Source: Oscillatoriales cyanobacterium (GTDB lineage: Bacteria; Cyanobacteriota; Cyanobacteriia; Cyanobacteriales; Microcoleaceae). Taken from it: a DNA stretch of 64,000 nucleotides. The stretch covers positions 43,139-107,138 of the forward strand of contig RDXX01000040.1 in the NCBI GenBank assembly GCA_004292955.1, written 5' to 3'. Position numbers and translations under genes: made by a program. Shown here piece after piece: positions 63,353 to 64,000 of this stretch; the stretch's first letter is position 1, and each line of letters starts with the position of its first letter. The notes below the pieces were generated by a model that made no database searches, was not told the origin of the DNA, and was given only the letters and a program-made list of their open reading frames with translations.

Positions 63353-63412
63353 ACGCATCAGACTCAAAATCTGACACCGAAAGGTATGAGAGTTCGATTC
63401 TCTCTCCGCCCA
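63331..63412 (+). tRNA. tRNA-Leu (anticodon CAA)
   Basis: An 82-base class II tRNA. Acceptor GGGCGGG pairs with TCCGCCC, discriminator A. D-arm TGGCGAAATTGGTAGACGC, anticodon stem-loop TCAGA-CTCAAAA-TCTGA (CAA), a variable arm, and T-loop GTTCGATTC. The 3' CCA is not encoded. Decodes UUG. The 5' end overlaps the M48 peptidase gene by 22 bp. Confidence 0.97.
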
Positions 63413-63552
63413 TTGCTCAGACAGCTTATGGCTACGCCATTTAGGAATCTCACTCAATCTCTGGTTGATAATTTCCGCTCATTTTTCGCTCATCTCGTCT
63501 TTCAGTTTAACGAAAAAAAAGAGGCATAACCGCCCCTAATGTTAAGATTTAT

Positions 63553-63668
63553 GACCCGCCCTTAACCGGACGGGTTTTGTTTTGCCTGCCCCCTATTCCG
63601 GCGCTGGCTAGCCAAGCTGGGAATAGAGGGAGAACAGGTACAAAAAACCGCCCGGTTAAGGGCGAATA
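63553..63668. repeat. Nested inverted repeat after tRNA-Leu
   Basis: CGCCCTTAACCGG (about 63556-63568) pairs with CCGGTTAAGGGCG (about 63653-63665). An inner CCTATTCC pairs with GGAATAGAGG. Downstream of ACCCG/CGGGT with TTTTGTTTT, the left side could also be a terminator for tRNA-Leu. Confidence 0.75.
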
Positions 63669-63691
63669 AGGTTAGGGAGGGGGGTTAGATG

Positions 63692-63892
63692 TCAAGGTGT
63701 AATCAAGGACAGTAAATCATCTATCTGTAGCCCATAAATTTCACTTACAAGTGCTAACGTCTCGGGCGTAATTCCGATTCTTACTAAAGCTTTGAGCGCA
63801 CCTTCTAGAGGCAATTGGCGATTCGTCATGCTGTCTATTGTCGCGATACGAGTATTAGTTGCCTGATGCTTTGCATACATGGATTCATTCAT
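63692..63892 (-). CDS. Small hypothetical protein
   Basis: A 66-residue ORF with a helix-rich C-terminal half (GALKALVRIGITPETLALVSEIYGLQIDDLLSLI) that reads like a compact fold. No strong ribosome site and no known family. It lies just downstream of the truncated tnpA on the same strand, but does not resemble TnpB. Real gene possible. Confidence 0.45.
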   Translation of the reverse strand: MNESMYAKHQATNTRIATIDSMTNRQLPLEGALKALVRIGITPETLALVSEIYGLQIDDLLSLITP

Positions 63893-63922
63893 TGCGATTG
63901 AGTGACCAAGAAAATGGGATAC

Positions 63923-63947
63923 AAGCCCCGTCCTTTTAGGACGGCTT
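63923..63947 (-). terminator. Hairpin at the end of tnpA
   Basis: AAGCC...GTCC-TTTTA-GGACGGCTT: GTCC/GGAC and AAGCC/GGCTT stems with a CC bulge. It overlaps the tnpA stop codon; such hairpins follow IS200/IS605 tnpA genes. Confidence 0.6.
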
Positions 63948-64000
63948 TTCTTGATTTCTAATATACTCTTTCAATACTTCTAAGGGTGCGGCACCAACGG
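63936..64000 (-). CDS. tnpA: IS200/IS605-type transposase TnpA, 3' end (partial)
   Basis: The minus strand reads VGAAPLEVLKEYIRNQEKPS and a stop at 63936. This is the usual C-terminus of Y1 (IS200/IS605) transposases (VG-A-P-x-E-V-x-K-x-Y-I-x-N-Q). The rest lies beyond the window. It marks an insertion sequence at the right edge. Confidence 0.75.
   Translation of the reverse strand, partial: VGAAPLEVLKEYIRNQEKPS

Noticed and set aside
63692..63892. TnpB partner of the tnpA at the right edge
   Set aside because: The 66-residue ORF has no RuvC or zinc-finger motif and is far too short.

Overview
The window is cyanobacterial. The octamer GCGATCGC and its relatives are everywhere, and there is a thylakoid-type CAAD protein, cyanobacterial-style NACHT/WD40 and Uma2 proteins, a Ni/Co ECF transporter, and many heptanucleotide short tandem repeats (STRRs). 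Gene families and repeat density suggest a filamentous Microcoleus/Oscillatoria-like species. This is inference; no rRNA is present.

Layout. 1-1,270: a 3' gene tail, then a hairpin-rich stretch that may be a structured RNA. 1,270-7,510 (minus strand): iron genes (FTR1 permease, ferritin-like protein with a perfect 31-bp Fur-like dyad upstream), a large RTX/HAF-repeat secreted protein, and a three-gene membrane cluster with a TonB-like member. 8,029-10,521: cbiM-cbiQ-cbiO Ni/Co ECF transporter behind a Fur/Zur-like box. 10,660-19,348: mostly housekeeping singletons (K+ channel, D-lactate dehydrogenase, CAAD protein, aroA, ABM and MOSC proteins) and unknowns.

19,476-26,667: glycan assembly genes with unusual fusions, including a methyltransferase-glycosyltransferase and a GT4-GT2-GT41-like triple fusion, plus a decayed GT2 remnant. 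26,794-33,320: a type I secretion operon of parvulin, cNMP-binding/degenerate-C39/ABC exporter and HlyD adaptor, interrupted by an S23-type four-helix gene and a long heptad array. The RTX protein at 3.4-5.3 kb is a plausible cargo. 33,539-38,243 and 46,726-53,972: surface polysaccharide genes, including two paralogous pairs of polytopic membrane protein plus polyprenyl-phosphate GT2, a CDP-sugar epimerase-like enzyme, rfbC and rfbD.

36,300-46,275 and 54,358-55,019: accessory or defence-like genes: two Uma2 proteins, a PD-(D/E)XK-like protein, two small RHH proteins with a duplicated promoter cassette, a Nudix hydrolase, an orphan VapB-like antitoxin, a 1,490-residue STAND NTPase (nuclease-like domain, NACHT, pentapeptides, 14 near-identical WD40 repeats), and a DUF433/DUF5615 toxin-antitoxin pair. 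55,150-63,412: PRC-barrel protein, smc, murA, M48 peptidase and tRNA-Leu(CAA). The right edge cuts an IS200/IS605-type tnpA.

Two features stand out. First, at least a dozen period-7 repeat arrays of differing sequence lie at gene ends; they supply the stop codons of cbiQ and rfbD and appear in frame inside smc. Second, several families of palindromic MITE/REP-like elements occur, two of them read in frame inside glycan genes.
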